A stretch of DNA of 64,000 nucleotides. Source: DATMRS01 sp035566015. GTDB taxonomy: Bacteria > Pseudomonadota > Alphaproteobacteria > Sphingomonadales > Sphingomonadaceae. The stretch lies in contig DATMRS010000005.1 in NCBI GenBank assembly GCA_035566015.1, forward strand, positions 124,001 through 188,000, given 5' to 3'. Shown here one piece after another: positions 16,568 through 25,307 of this stretch. Each line of letters opens with the position of its first letter. Positions within the stretch are counted from its first letter, which is position 1. The notes below the pieces were generated by a model, which did not search any database, was not told the origin of the DNA, and saw only the letters and a list, made by a program, of their open reading frames with translations. A program made the position numbers and the translations under genes.

Positions 16568-18604
16568 ATGCGTTACACCCTGCTCGCCCTTCCGCTCCTG
16601 TTCGCGCAACCTGCCTTCGCCGATACCGCGCCCGACGTGATCGTCGTCACGGGCAAGGGGCTCGCCGCCGGCCAGGGCGACGGCGCCTATGACGTCGTCA
16701 ATATTCCGCGCGACCGGCTGGCCGACAGCGCCAGCGGGCGGTTGGAAGACGTGCTGCGCGATGTAGCAGGCTTCGCCCAATATCGCCGGTCGGACTCGCG
16801 CTCGGCCCATCCGACCAGCCAAGGCGCGACGCTGCGCGGGCTGGGCGGCAATGCGTCGAGCCGGGCGCTCGTGCTGCTTGACGGCGTGCCGCAGATCGAT
16901 CCGTTCGGCGGCTGGGTGAGCTGGGCGGCGTTCGAGCCGATCCGCCTCGGCGGTATCCGGGTGACGCGCGGCGGCGGCAGCGGCGCCTATGGTCCCGGTG
17001 CGTTGGCGGGAACGATCGAATTGTCGAGCGCGGGCGCGGCCGATCTCGCCCCGTTGTGGGGCGAGCTGGCTTATGGCAGCCGCGACAGCGTCGACGCCGA
17101 TCTCGGCCTGTCCTCGGAGCTGGGGGGCGGTTTCGCCAGCCTCTCGGGTGGTTATGCGCGCGGCGACGGCTTCATCCCCACGGTGCGCGAGGATCGTGGG
17201 CCGGTCGATATCCCCGCCCGTTACGAGCAGGCGAGCGCGCAGGTGCGCGCCGTGGTGCCGGTGGGCGCGGATACCGAATTGCAGGCGAACGGCCTCTTCA
17301 TGCTTGACAAGCGCACGCGCGGCACGGCCTTCACGCCCAACCGCAATATCGGCGCCGACGCCAGCCTGCGCCTCGTCGGGCGCGGCCGCTGGGGTTGGGA
17401 GGCGCTCGCCTACCTTCAGATGCGTGAATTTTCGAGCGGCTTTGCCAGCGTCAATGCGGACCGCACGACCGCCAATCCCGCGCTCGACCAATATAATGTG
17501 CCCGCCACAGGCATGGGCGGCCGCGTCGAGGTCCGGCCGCCGCTGGGTGACGGGATCGAATTGCGCCTGGGCGGCGACACGCGGCTGACGCGCGGGCGGA
17601 CGAAGGAGCATTATTTCTTCACCAACGGCATACCGGCGAACGGCCGTGAGGCGGGCGGCCGCACCTCGACGGTCGGCGCCTTTGCCGAGATGAGCGTCAT
17701 GCCCAGCGACACGCTGACGCTGACCGGCGGCGCTCGCATCGATCGCTGGACGATCAGCCACGGCTTCCTGCGCCAGCACGCGCTGGCGACGGGGGCGGTG
17801 CTCCCGGGCAGCACCGATTTCGTCAATCGCTCCGGCTGGCGGCCGACCGGACGGGCGGGGCTTTCCTACCGGCCTGTCGAGGGTATCACGCTGCGCGCGG
17901 CGGGCTATCTCGGCTGGCGACTGCCGACGCTCAACGAACTCTATCGCCCCTATCGCGTCGGCGCCGACTCGACCGCCGCCAACGCCGCGCTCAAGCCCGA
18001 GCGGCTGAAGGGCATTGACGGGGGGATCGATATCCAGCCGCTGCCCGGCCTGCGCATCGGCGGCACCTTGTTCTGGAACAAGCTGGAAGATGCGATCGGT
18101 AATGTGACGCTCAGCGTCTCGCCCGAGGGCGCCGCCAGCTTGCAACGCCAGAATCTCGACGCGATCCGTTCGCGCGGGGCGGAGTTGGACGCGTCCTATC
18201 AGCATGGGCCGTGGCGGCTTGCCGTCTCCTACGCCTATATCGACGCGCGTGTTCACGCGTCGGGCGTGGCGGCGGCGCTCGACGGGTTGCGGCCGGCGCA
18301 GACCGCGCCGCATCAGGCCTCGGCGACGCTTGGCTGGCATCGGCCGAACGGCCTCGGCGGATCGGTGACGGCACGCTATTTGTCCGGCCAGTTCGATGAC
18401 GATCAGAATATCGACCGGCTGAACGATGCCCTGACGTTCGATGCGACGATCGCGGTGCCGCTGGCGGCGGGCTTCACTGCCGAACTGCGCGGCGAAAATA
18501 TCGGCAACCGCCGCGTGGAGGCGGGCATCTCGGGCGCGGACATCATCGAACGCGCCGCGCCACGCACGCTATGGATCGGTTTGCGCTACAACGCCCCGCG
18601 TTGA
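16568..18604 (+). CDS. TonB-dependent outer-membrane receptor
   Basis: A 678-residue receptor, short for the class and of the vitamin B12/copper-receptor size. Signal peptide MRYTLLALPLLFAQPAFA, TonB box region DVIVVTGKG, and a plug with RGLGGNASSRALVLLDGVP and GPGALAGTIEL. The barrel ends with LWIGLRYNAPR. A longer in-frame start at 16523 would put extra residues before the signal peptide and is less likely. It follows the molybdoenzyme pair by 60 bases. Substrate unknown; the small size suggests a metal chelate or corrinoid, but this is a guess. Confidence 0.88.
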   Translation: MRYTLLALPLLFAQPAFADTAPDVIVVTGKGLAAGQGDGAYDVVNIPRDRLADSASGRLEDVLRDVAGFAQYRRSDSRSAHPTSQGATLRGLGGNASSRALVLLDGVPQIDPFGGWVSWAAFEPIRLGGIRVTRGGGSGAYGPGALAGTIELSSAGAADLAPLWGELAYGSRDSVDADLGLSSELGGGFASLSGGYARGDGFIPTVREDRGPVDIPARYEQASAQVRAVVPVGADTELQANGLFMLDKRTRGTAFTPNRNIGADASLRLVGRGRWGWEALAYLQMREFSSGFASVNADRTTANPALDQYNVPATGMGGRVEVRPPLGDGIELRLGGDTRLTRGRTKEHYFFTNGIPANGREAGGRTSTVGAFAEMSVMPSDTLTLTGGARIDRWTISHGFLRQHALATGAVLPGSTDFVNRSGWRPTGRAGLSYRPVEGITLRAAGYLGWRLPTLNELYRPYRVGADSTAANAALKPERLKGIDGGIDIQPLPGLRIGGTLFWNKLEDAIGNVTLSVSPEGAASLQRQNLDAIRSRGAELDASYQHGPWRLAVSYAYIDARVHASGVAAALDGLRPAQTAPHQASATLGWHRPNGLGGSVTARYLSGQFDDDQNIDRLNDALTFDATIAVPLAAGFTAELRGENIGNRRVEAGISGADIIERAAPRTLWIGLRYNAPR

Positions 18605-18635
18605 CGGGGCCGAAGCCCGAAAGGAACGCCGCCCC

Positions 18636-19823
18636 ATGAATCCCGTCCGCCTGTCCCGACCGCGCTCGATGCTGCGCGCATGGCTCGGCGGCGAGGCGGC
18701 GGGCGGGCTGCTGCTGATGGTGATGGCCGCTGCGGCGCTGGTCGTCGCGAACGGGCCTTATGCTGCGCTCTATTTCGAGGCGCAGCATATCAAGCTGGGG
18801 CCGCTTAGTCTGCTCCACTGGATCAACGATGCGCTGATGGCGCTGTTTTTCCTGATCGTCGGGCTGGAGATCAAGCGCGAGATGCTCGACGGCCAGCTTT
18901 CCACCTGGTCGCGCCGCCTGCTGCCCGGAGTGGCGGCGTGCGCGGGGGTGGCGATGCCGGCGCTGATCTACAGCGCATTCAACGCGGGCCATGCCGAGGG
19001 GATGCGCGGTTGGGCGGTGCCGGCGGCGACCGATATCGCCTTCGCGCTGGGCGTGCTGGCGCTGCTCGGCCCGCGCGTCCCGACATCGTTGCGTGTCTTC
19101 CTCGCCGCGATCGCTATCATCGACGATCTCATCGCGGTCCTCATCATCGCGCTTTTCTATACGGAGAGTCTTGCCTTGGTGCCGCTGGCGCTGGCGGGGG
19201 CCGGGCTTCTTCTGCTCTATCTGCTCAATCGGCGCGGTGTGACGGCGCTTGCGCCCTATCTGATCGTCGGCGTCGGCGTCTGGTGGTGCGTGCTGTTGTC
19301 GGGAATCCATGCGACGCTGGCCGGTGTCGCGCTGGCCCTCACCATTCCGCTCAGGCCTTCGCCCGGGCGGCCGGAAGATGCGAAGTCGCCGCTGCACCGG
19401 CTGGAGCACGGTCTGCATCCCTGGGTGGCCTTTCTGGTCGTGCCGCTGTTCGGTTTCGCCAATGCCGGCGTATCGCTGTCCGGTTTCTCGGCGGCGGATG
19501 CGCTGGACGCGGTGCCGCTCGGCGTCGCGCTCGGCCTGCTGCTCGGCAAGCAGACGGGCATTTTCGGATCGGTGGCATTGCTGGTGCGGCTCGGTTTTGC
19601 CGATCTTCCGCAAAATGCGAGCTGGTTGCAGCTTTACGGCGTCGCTTTGCTCTGCGGCATCGGCTTCACCATGAGCCTGTTCATCGCCGCGCTCGCCTTC
19701 GGTGACGGATCGCACCTGAATGATGCCGCAAAGCTCGGTATTCTGGGCGGATCCGTCCTCTCAGCACTCTCAGGGGCTGTGGTGCTGCGCTTCGCCCGCT
19801 CCGAAGCGGCCGCGATCAGCTAA
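18636..19823 (+). CDS. nhaA: Na+/H+ antiporter NhaA
   Basis: A 395-residue inner-membrane antiporter that exchanges sodium for protons. Family signatures are clear: FFLIVGLEIKRE, PAATDIAFALGVLALLG and the paired aspartates in AIAIIDDLIAVLIIA that bind the ion, plus GIGFTMSLFIA near the C-terminus. About 11-12 hydrophobic segments are visible, the usual number. It starts 32 bases after the TonB receptor. The stop codons of this gene and the convergent GntR gene overlap. Probably a housekeeping gene and the left border of the aromatic regulon. Confidence 0.95.
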   Translation: MNPVRLSRPRSMLRAWLGGEAAGGLLLMVMAAAALVVANGPYAALYFEAQHIKLGPLSLLHWINDALMALFFLIVGLEIKREMLDGQLSTWSRRLLPGVAACAGVAMPALIYSAFNAGHAEGMRGWAVPAATDIAFALGVLALLGPRVPTSLRVFLAAIAIIDDLIAVLIIALFYTESLALVPLALAGAGLLLLYLLNRRGVTALAPYLIVGVGVWWCVLLSGIHATLAGVALALTIPLRPSPGRPEDAKSPLHRLEHGLHPWVAFLVVPLFGFANAGVSLSGFSAADALDAVPLGVALGLLLGKQTGIFGSVALLVRLGFADLPQNASWLQLYGVALLCGIGFTMSLFIAALAFGDGSHLNDAAKLGILGGSVLSALSGAVVLRFARSEAAAIS

Positions 19824-20485
19824 AGCCCGCGCGCTTCCAGCGTTTCAAGCAGGAGGCGTTCGAACGCCTCGCGCCGGCTGCGCCGCGCGGCGAGCAGCTT
19901 GCGGCGGTCGCGCAACCTGAGCGCCTGCAGCAGCGAATGCTTGCTGACGACGCGGCGTTCCTCGCTCGGCCGGCGCGGCAGCGGTAGAAGCGCGCGGAAC
20001 CGGTCGGTCAGCATCCAGAGGCGCATCGCCTCGCGCATCATGATCTTCTTGGGCGAGAGATTGAAGATGATCGTATGGAATTCGCGATGCTCGTCCCACC
20101 AGCGCGTCCGGTCGCCGGCATCCAGCAGATCCTCGAGCCGCTGCGCGCGCCGCTCGAGATCGGCCATCACCTCCTCGTCGGGCCATTCGATCGAGCGCAT
20201 CAGCTCGTCCTCCACGAGCGAGCGGAGCGCGAAAAGCTGCTCGGCCTCGTCGCGCGTCAGCTTGGTGACGAAAAAGCCGCGATTGGGATCGTGCTCGACG
20301 ACGCCCTCGGAACTGAGCAGCTTCAGCGCCTCGCGCACCGGAACGCGGCTTGCCTGAAACTGTTCGGCCAGTTCCGTCTGCCCCAGCCGCATGCCCGGCG
20401 CGAAAGTGCCGCGAGCGATGAGAGAGCGAAGCTGGGCAGCGATAGCGGCGGGGACGCCCCGTTCCGCGGTGGTTTCCGTGGTCAT
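19820..20485 (-). CDS. GntR-family regulator, FCD (FadR) subfamily, regulator 1
   Basis: A 221-residue regulator with an N-terminal winged helix (RLGQTELAEQFQASRVPVREALKLLSSEGVV) and an alpha-helical FCD effector domain. It is a homologue of the regulator at 26781-27431 (compare REAMRLWMLTDRFRALLP with REAKRLWTLTDRYRSLFP). ATG at 20485 is chosen because the longer frame runs through the divergent promoter. The intergenic region carries a FadR-type site (20545-20555) and an inverted repeat (20496-20503, 20559-20566), so self-control and control of the divergent operon are likely. It is the best candidate for binding the operator found in front of many genes up to 57 kb. Confidence 0.92.
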   Translation of the reverse strand: MTTETTAERGVPAAIAAQLRSLIARGTFAPGMRLGQTELAEQFQASRVPVREALKLLSSEGVVEHDPNRGFFVTKLTRDEAEQLFALRSLVEDELMRSIEWPDEEVMADLERRAQRLEDLLDAGDRTRWWDEHREFHTIIFNLSPKKIMMREAMRLWMLTDRFRALLPLPRRPSEERRVVSKHSLLQALRLRDRRKLLAARRSRREAFERLLLETLEARGL

Positions 20486-20495
20486 TCTTTCGGAT

Positions 20496-20566
20496 TGCCT
20501 ACAAATTTCGGGCTTGGCAATTGCGAACAGATACTCTTGCAAAATGGAATAACAAAAGTGTAGGCA
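20496..20566. promoter_or_regulatory. Inverted repeat TGCCTACA/TGTAGGCA in divergent promoter
   Basis: The exact 8-base inverted repeat has arms at 20496-20503 and 20559-20566, with centres 63 bases apart, about six helical turns. It spans the promoter region between the GntR gene and the dehydrogenase operon. The spacing would suit a DNA loop or two dimers on the same face; no second copy was seen elsewhere in the window. Confidence 0.35.
20545..20555. promoter_or_regulatory. FadR-type operator, one mismatch
   Basis: TGGAATAACAA fits TnGTnnnACnA with one mismatch, in the divergent promoter of GntR regulator 1 and the dehydrogenase operon. The GAATAACAA part is shared with the site at 30297-30307. 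Confidence 0.5.
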
Positions 20567-20591
20567 TTTTATCCTCTATGGGAGGAGGCGC

Positions 20592-21482
20592 GTGGTGCAG
20601 ATCGGTTTCATCGGGCTCGGCATCATGGGGCTCCCCATGGCGCGCCAACTCGCCGCCGCCGGCCACGCGCTGCTCATTTCCCGTGACAGCGCCCGCGCGG
20701 CCGAACTGGGCGGCGAAGGCGCGACGCTTTGCCAGACCTATGCGGAGATCGCGCGGCAGGCCGAGGTCATCATCACGATGGTGCCGGATACGCCGCAGGT
20801 CGAGGCCGTTCTCTTCGGCGCGAGCGGCGTTGCGGAGGGGATCGCGCCGGGCAAGTTGGTGATCGACATGAGCTCGATTTCGCCGCTGGCGACCAAGGAT
20901 TTTGCGCGGAAGATCGATGCGGCCTGCGCGGACTATCTCGATGCGCCTGTCTCCGGCGGGGAGGTTGGCGCCAAGGCGGCCACGCTCACGATCATGGTCG
21001 GCGGCAGCGATGCCGCTTTCGCTCGCGCACGGCCGTTGTTCGAATTGATGGGGCGCAACATCACCCATGTGGGGCCGAGTGGCGCAGGGCAGACCGCGAA
21101 GGTCGCCAACCAGATCATCGTCGCGCTCAATATCGCGGCGGCGGGGGAAGCACTGCTTTTCGCCAGCAAGGCGGGCGCCGACCCGGCGAAGGTGCGCGAG
21201 GCGCTGTTGGGCGGCTTCGCCAGTTCGCGCGTGCTGGAGGTACATGGCGAGCGGATGCTCAAGCGCACGTTCGCGCCCGGCTTCCGCATCGGGCTGCATC
21301 ACAAGGATCTGTCGCTCGCGTTGTCGGGCGCGAATGAATTGGGTCTGTCGCTGCCACAGACGGCCTTCTGCCAGCAATTGCTCAACGCTGCCGTCGGCAA
21401 TGGCGAAGGCGATCTCGATCATGCCGCGATCGTCAAGCAGCTTGAGCGATTGGCAGGCCACGTTTTGGGAGGGGAGCGATGA
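20592..21482 (+). CDS. NAD(P)-dependent 3-hydroxyisobutyrate dehydrogenase-like beta-hydroxyacid dehydrogenase
   Basis: A 296-residue enzyme of the 3-hydroxyisobutyrate/tartronate-semialdehyde family. Visible are the Rossmann GLGIMGLPMA, the substrate motif DAPVSGGEVGAKAATLTIMVGG, GAGQTAKVANQ with the catalytic Lys, and HHKDLSLAL. GTG at 20592 (or 20595) follows GGAGGAGG. It is the first gene of an operon with the NTF2-like and SDR genes (ATGA overlap with the next) and is divergent from GntR regulator 1. It may oxidise or reduce a beta-hydroxy acid formed after ring cleavage; exact substrate unknown. Confidence 0.9.
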   Translation: MVQIGFIGLGIMGLPMARQLAAAGHALLISRDSARAAELGGEGATLCQTYAEIARQAEVIITMVPDTPQVEAVLFGASGVAEGIAPGKLVIDMSSISPLATKDFARKIDAACADYLDAPVSGGEVGAKAATLTIMVGGSDAAFARARPLFELMGRNITHVGPSGAGQTAKVANQIIVALNIAAAGEALLFASKAGADPAKVREALLGGFASSRVLEVHGERMLKRTFAPGFRIGLHHKDLSLALSGANELGLSLPQTAFCQQLLNAAVGNGEGDLDHAAIVKQLERLAGHVLGGER

Positions 21483-22402
21483 ACAGGATAAGCAAGCTGA
21501 TCGCGCCAGCGGTCGCCATCGCGCTGATGGGGGCCGCCTCGGCGAACGTGGGAACGGAGGCGACGCGCGCCTTTGCGGTCGATTTTCTCAATCGCTATTT
21601 CATCAAGCATGACATGACGGCCTATCAGGACCTCGCCGATCCCGATTTCGTCCAGCACGATCCGGATATGGGCAACGGGATCGTGGGCTATCGCGCCTTT
21701 TTCGCCAAGCTGGCCCAAGCGCCCAAGGGCGATCCTACCGCGATGAAGCATGTCACAGACATGGTGCTCGTCGATGGCGACCTGTTCGCGGTGATGCATC
21801 ATTCACTGGCCGGGCCGGGCGACAAGGGCCGGCTGTTTGTCGATTTGTGGCGTGTGAAGGACGGCAAGATCGCCGAGCATTGGGACGTGATTCAGCCGAT
21901 CGTCGCCACGATGCCGCATCAGAACGGCATGGCCTGCGGCAATGTCGAAACCTATGCGCGCGCCGCTGCATGGCATGACAGCATCGCGCATCCGACCTGC
22001 GGTCTGCCGGACCCCCATGTCGACCGAGCGGCGTCGCTCGCCACCTATCGTGCCTATGCGGCCGAAGTGGCGAAGGGCGATGTGGAAGGCGCGATCCAGC
22101 GCTATTTTGCGGACGATTATCGTCAACACAGCCCAGAGATCGCCGATGGCAAGCAGGGCGCTATCGCTTACCTGCGTCGCGAATGGGGTGACAAGGCGGG
22201 GGGCGTCAGGCCGACGCTGGGGCCACAACGCATCGTGGCCGAGGGCGATCTGGTGCTGGTGCACTATCTCTATACCGACCCGGCCGGCAAACAGTCGGCC
22301 CACGTCGATATCTTCCGCATACGCGGCGGCAAGATTCACGAGCATTGGGACCTGAAGCAGCCGGTGCCGGCGAGGACGGCGAGTGGCAACGCGATGTGGT
22401 GA
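21479..22402 (+). CDS. Exported double-domain NTF2/SnoaL-like protein (copy A)
   Basis: A 307-residue protein with a signal peptide (residues 1-22) and two tandem NTF2/SnoaL-like domains. Each domain repeats the same elements: F(V)QHDP or YRQHSPEIADG, then a LV(D/E)GDL strand, then a GKI-EHWD strand (WRVKDGKIAEHWDVIQP and FRIRGGKIHEHWDLKQP). SnoaL-like folds include cyclases, isomerases and dehydratases, and many have no known activity. A homologue with the same two-domain plan lies at 49968-50972. It is coupled to the dehydrogenase by an ATGA overlap. Periplasmic position suggests work on the substrate before uptake or a binding role; function unknown. Confidence 0.85.
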   Translation: MNRISKLIAPAVAIALMGAASANVGTEATRAFAVDFLNRYFIKHDMTAYQDLADPDFVQHDPDMGNGIVGYRAFFAKLAQAPKGDPTAMKHVTDMVLVDGDLFAVMHHSLAGPGDKGRLFVDLWRVKDGKIAEHWDVIQPIVATMPHQNGMACGNVETYARAAAWHDSIAHPTCGLPDPHVDRAASLATYRAYAAEVAKGDVEGAIQRYFADDYRQHSPEIADGKQGAIAYLRREWGDKAGGVRPTLGPQRIVAEGDLVLVHYLYTDPAGKQSAHVDIFRIRGGKIHEHWDLKQPVPARTASGNAMW

Positions 22403-22437
22403 GGGCGCGTTTGGCGGCCGAACTTCGGGAGGAAAGC

Positions 22438-23262
22438 ATGGGCGACAAGCGCTGGTTCATCACCGGTTGCAGCACGGGTTTTGGCCGGGCGCTGGCGGAG
22501 GCTGCACTCGATCGGGGCGATCGTGTTGCGGTGACGGCGCGGAATGTAGCGGCGGTGGCCGACGTCGTCGCCCGTGCACCCGATAGGGCGATCGGTCTTC
22601 CCCTCGACGTCACCATTCCGGCGCAGGTGCGCGCTGCGCGAGATGCTGCCTGTCAAGCGTTTGGCGGCATCGATATCCTCGTCAACAATGCCGGACATGG
22701 CGTCCAGGGCACGGTGGAGGACGTGCCGGACGCGCAGGTCCGTGCGTTGTTCGAAGTGAATGTGTTCGGTGTGATCGATATGATCCGCGCCTTCCTCCCT
22801 TGCTTACGCGAGCAGAGACATGGGCATATCATCAACATCACGTCGGTGGGCGGGCGCGCTTCGGGGCCGCTGATCGGGCTTTATTCGGCCTCCAAATATG
22901 CGGTGGAGGGGCTTTCCACCGGCCTGGCGGGGGAGATTGCCGGGTATGGCATTCGGATAACGGCGGTTGAACCCGGTGCCTTTGCCACCGATTTCGGCAC
23001 CCGCTCGCTCGTCAAGGCCGATCCCAGCGAGCCCTATTGTGCGATTTCCGCGCAGGTGGACGAGTGGCTGGAGCATGCCGTCTATGAGGACCCGCGCGGG
23101 GCCGCGGCGGTGATTCTGGCGGTCGCCGACCTCGCCGACCCGCCCGCGCAAATAACGCTCGGCCGCGCGGCGCACGCGATGGTGGAGGCGGCGCTGGAGA
23201 CGCAACAGGCCGAGCTTGGGCGCTGGGCCAGCCTCTCGCACCGCGCCTCCGAGCCGGTCTGA
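22438..23262 (+). CDS. SDR-family oxidoreductase
   Basis: A 274-residue classical SDR: WFITGCSTGFGRALA cofactor loop, NNAGHG, the Ser of NITSVGG, the YSASKYAVEGL Tyr-x3-Lys motif and EPGAFATDF. It is a close relative of the SDR at 31512-32360, which shares WFITGC-TGFGRALA, ASK(Y/F)AVEGLS and EPGAFAT. The ATG follows GGGAGGAAAGC. It ends one base before the convergent metallo-hydrolase gene. NADP(H)-type carbonyl or hydroxyl chemistry is expected; substrate unknown. Confidence 0.9.
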   Translation: MGDKRWFITGCSTGFGRALAEAALDRGDRVAVTARNVAAVADVVARAPDRAIGLPLDVTIPAQVRAARDAACQAFGGIDILVNNAGHGVQGTVEDVPDAQVRALFEVNVFGVIDMIRAFLPCLREQRHGHIINITSVGGRASGPLIGLYSASKYAVEGLSTGLAGEIAGYGIRITAVEPGAFATDFGTRSLVKADPSEPYCAISAQVDEWLEHAVYEDPRGAAAVILAVADLADPPAQITLGRAAHAMVEAALETQQAELGRWASLSHRASEPV

Positions 23263-24144
23263 TCAGCCCGCGAATTCGTAGCGGAAACAGTCGCCGTCGC
23301 TCAGCACGCGCCCCGCCGACCTGCCCGTGAAATGGGCGGGGAAGAAGAGGATGCCGCTATCCGCATAGGTTGACAGCAGCCGTTGCCGCTGCACGATCGC
23401 ACGCGGGCCATCCTCATCGGCAAAGAAGGGAATATCCGATCGGATGAGTTGGATCGGGTGGTGGAAGCAGTCGCCGGTAAAGAGCGCATGCCCGCCGCCG
23501 CGTTCAGCATGGACCGCGAACAGGCCGGGTGAGTGGCCGCTGAAATCCTCGAGCCAGATGCCGTCGCCAATCTCGCGATGGACGACATGGTCGGTATCGA
23601 CCAGGTCCGCCAAGCCCGCTTCCACCACCGGCAGCACACTGTCGTCGAAGGATTCGCTATGCATCGGTTCGGACCGGTCGAGCCGGCGATGCTCATATTC
23701 GGTCCGGCTGAAGATGTAGCGCGCCTTGGGGAAGGTCGGCACCCATCGCCCGTCGATCAGCCGGGTGTTCCAGCCGACATGATCGCCGTGCAGATGCGTG
23801 CACATCACGATGTCGATATCCTCAGGCGCGAGGCCGAGCGCGGCCAGACGCTCGAGCCACGGCGTCTGCAGGTTGGCGGCCAGCGGGACGCTGCGGGTCT
23901 TATGGTTGCCGTTGCAGGCGTCGATCAGGATGTTGAGCCCATCCACCCGCAGCACATAGCTGTGCACGCTAAGCTTGAAGTGACATTGCTCGGGGTCTTC
24001 GGACAGTTCTTCGCTCCAATACCAGCGCCGCAGCCGGGCGAGATCCTCCCGGGTCACGCCCGGCAGAACCATTGGCATAGGGAGCGCGCCGTCCATCTCC
24101 CACAGCTTGTCGACGCGCATCGCGCCCAACTGGATCTGCTTCAT
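23263..24144 (-). CDS. Metallo-beta-lactamase-fold hydrolase (lactonase-like)
   Basis: A 293-residue MBL-fold protein. The dinuclear zinc motif is HLHGDH (CTHLHGDHVGW, His117, His119, Asp121, His122), with later His/Asp ligands in FSGHSPGLFAVH and LFTGDCFHHP. It resembles AttM/AiiA-type lactonases. No signal peptide is seen. It is divergent from the LigY/LigJ-like gene and shares the promoter region carrying a FadR-type operator, so it is probably part of the regulon. Opening of a lactone or pyrone formed from a ring-cleavage product is a reasonable guess. Confidence 0.88.
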   Translation of the reverse strand: MKQIQLGAMRVDKLWEMDGALPMPMVLPGVTREDLARLRRWYWSEELSEDPEQCHFKLSVHSYVLRVDGLNILIDACNGNHKTRSVPLAANLQTPWLERLAALGLAPEDIDIVMCTHLHGDHVGWNTRLIDGRWVPTFPKARYIFSRTEYEHRRLDRSEPMHSESFDDSVLPVVEAGLADLVDTDHVVHREIGDGIWLEDFSGHSPGLFAVHAERGGGHALFTGDCFHHPIQLIRSDIPFFADEDGPRAIVQRQRLLSTYADSGILFFPAHFTGRSAGRVLSDGDCFRYEFAG

Positions 24145-24241
24145 GCCGGCTCCTCTCCCCGTGCGTGCTTGTAAGGATGATTAGCCTTTATTGTATTCTA
24201 TTCAAGCCCGCAGCCGCCATCGGTTGACCCTGGCCGGCGGA

Positions 24242-24265
24242 TGGTTATACGAAATAGTATTCTAA
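24242..24265. promoter_or_regulatory. FadR-type operator (exact) with adjoining half-match
   Basis: TGGTTATACGA at 24242-24252 fits TnGTnnnACnA exactly. The 12 bases GTTATACGAAAT recur in inverse orientation at 36894-36905. A weaker TAGTATTCTAA follows at 24255-24265 and another GTATTCTA element lies at 24192-24199. It stands between the divergent metallo-hydrolase and LigY/LigJ-like genes. Confidence 0.6.
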
Positions 24266-24296
24266 AATTGAACGGCATGCGTGGAAGGATGGGTTC

Positions 24297-25307
24297 ATGA
24301 TCGTCGATTGCCATGGCCATGTGAGTGCGCCAGCGGAGTTGTGGGTTTATAAATCGCTGCTGCTTTCGCATCGGGGTGAGCACGGCAAGCGCTTTCCGGA
24401 ACTGAGCGACGAGCAGATCCTTTCCTACACCAACCGCAAGGAAATGGCGCCGTGCGGCCATCTCGACATGCTCGACCGGGTTGGCACGAATTATCAGCTT
24501 CTGTCGCCCCGCCCCTTTCAGATGATGCATTCGGAGCAGCCGGGCTTTCTGGTCCACTGGTTCACTGAAGCGACCAACGACATCATCGCGCGTCAGTGCC
24601 AATTGCTGCCGAACCGCTTCGCGCCGATCTGCGGCCTGCCGCAGGTAGGCGGTGAGCCGATTGAGAATGTCCTGGCCGAGCTTGAGCGCTGCGTGACGAA
24701 GCTCGGCTTCAAGGGCTGCCTGCTCAATCCCGACCCCTATGAGAATAGCGGCGTGGAGCCCCCGCCGATGGGCGATCGTTACTGGTATCCGCTCTACGAG
24801 AAATTGTGCGAACTGGACGTGCCGGCGCATATCCATTCGGCCGGCTCGCGGTCGGGCCGCGCGCCCTATACGCTCAATTTCCTGCTCGAGGAGACAATGG
24901 CCGTCTATGGCCTGCTCGTCTCCGACGTGTTCAAGGATTTCCCCGACCTCAAGATCGTGGTGAGCCACGGCGGCGGCGCCATTCCCTATCATGTCGGGCG
25001 CTTCCGCGCATCAGCGATCCGGCGGGGCGCCGAGTTCATCGATGAGATGCGCAACCTCTATTACGACACCGTGCTCTATTCGGAGGAGGCGCTTCGGCTG
25101 CTCATCAAGACGGTGGGCGCCGATCATTGCCTGTTCGGCGCCGAATGCCCCGGCGTCGGCTCGGCCGTCGATCCGCATACCGGCAAGACGCTCGATGATA
25201 TCGCACCCTTCATCAAGGGATTCGATTGGCTGAGCCAGGAGGAGAAGGAGGGCATTCTCTCCGGCAACGCGATCAGGCTGTTCAAGCTGGACGTGTCGAA
25301 GCCATGA
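24297..25307 (+). CDS. LigY/LigJ-like amidohydrolase (C-C hydrolase or 4-oxalomesaconate hydratase family)
   Basis: A 336-residue amidohydrolase-superfamily protein. The metal motif DCHGH is at the N-terminus, with further ligands in DVPAHIHSAGS, VVSHGGGAIPYHVGRF and FGAECPG. The blocks GFKGCLLNPDPY, DRYWYPLYEKL and GAECPGVGSAVDPHTGK are those shared by LigJ (4-oxalomesaconate hydratase) and LigY (zinc-dependent meta-cleavage-product hydrolase of the 5,5'-dehydrodivanillate pathway). From memory of these proteins LigY seems closer, but I cannot align them here. Its stop overlaps the start of the first RraA-type aldolase, so product and substrate are probably linked. Divergent promoter with FadR-type operator. 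Confidence 0.85.
   Translation: MIVDCHGHVSAPAELWVYKSLLLSHRGEHGKRFPELSDEQILSYTNRKEMAPCGHLDMLDRVGTNYQLLSPRPFQMMHSEQPGFLVHWFTEATNDIIARQCQLLPNRFAPICGLPQVGGEPIENVLAELERCVTKLGFKGCLLNPDPYENSGVEPPPMGDRYWYPLYEKLCELDVPAHIHSAGSRSGRAPYTLNFLLEETMAVYGLLVSDVFKDFPDLKIVVSHGGGAIPYHVGRFRASAIRRGAEFIDEMRNLYYDTVLYSEEALRLLIKTVGADHCLFGAECPGVGSAVDPHTGKTLDDIAPFIKGFDWLSQEEKEGILSGNAIRLFKLDVSKP

Noticed and set aside
15812..18340. 842-residue minus-strand frame over the molybdoenzyme and TonB receptor
   Set aside because: Spans two real genes and their junction; no recognisable domain.
24297..25307. Naming the gene ligJ or ligY outright
   Set aside because: Both families share the visible blocks; only an alignment or assay can separate them.
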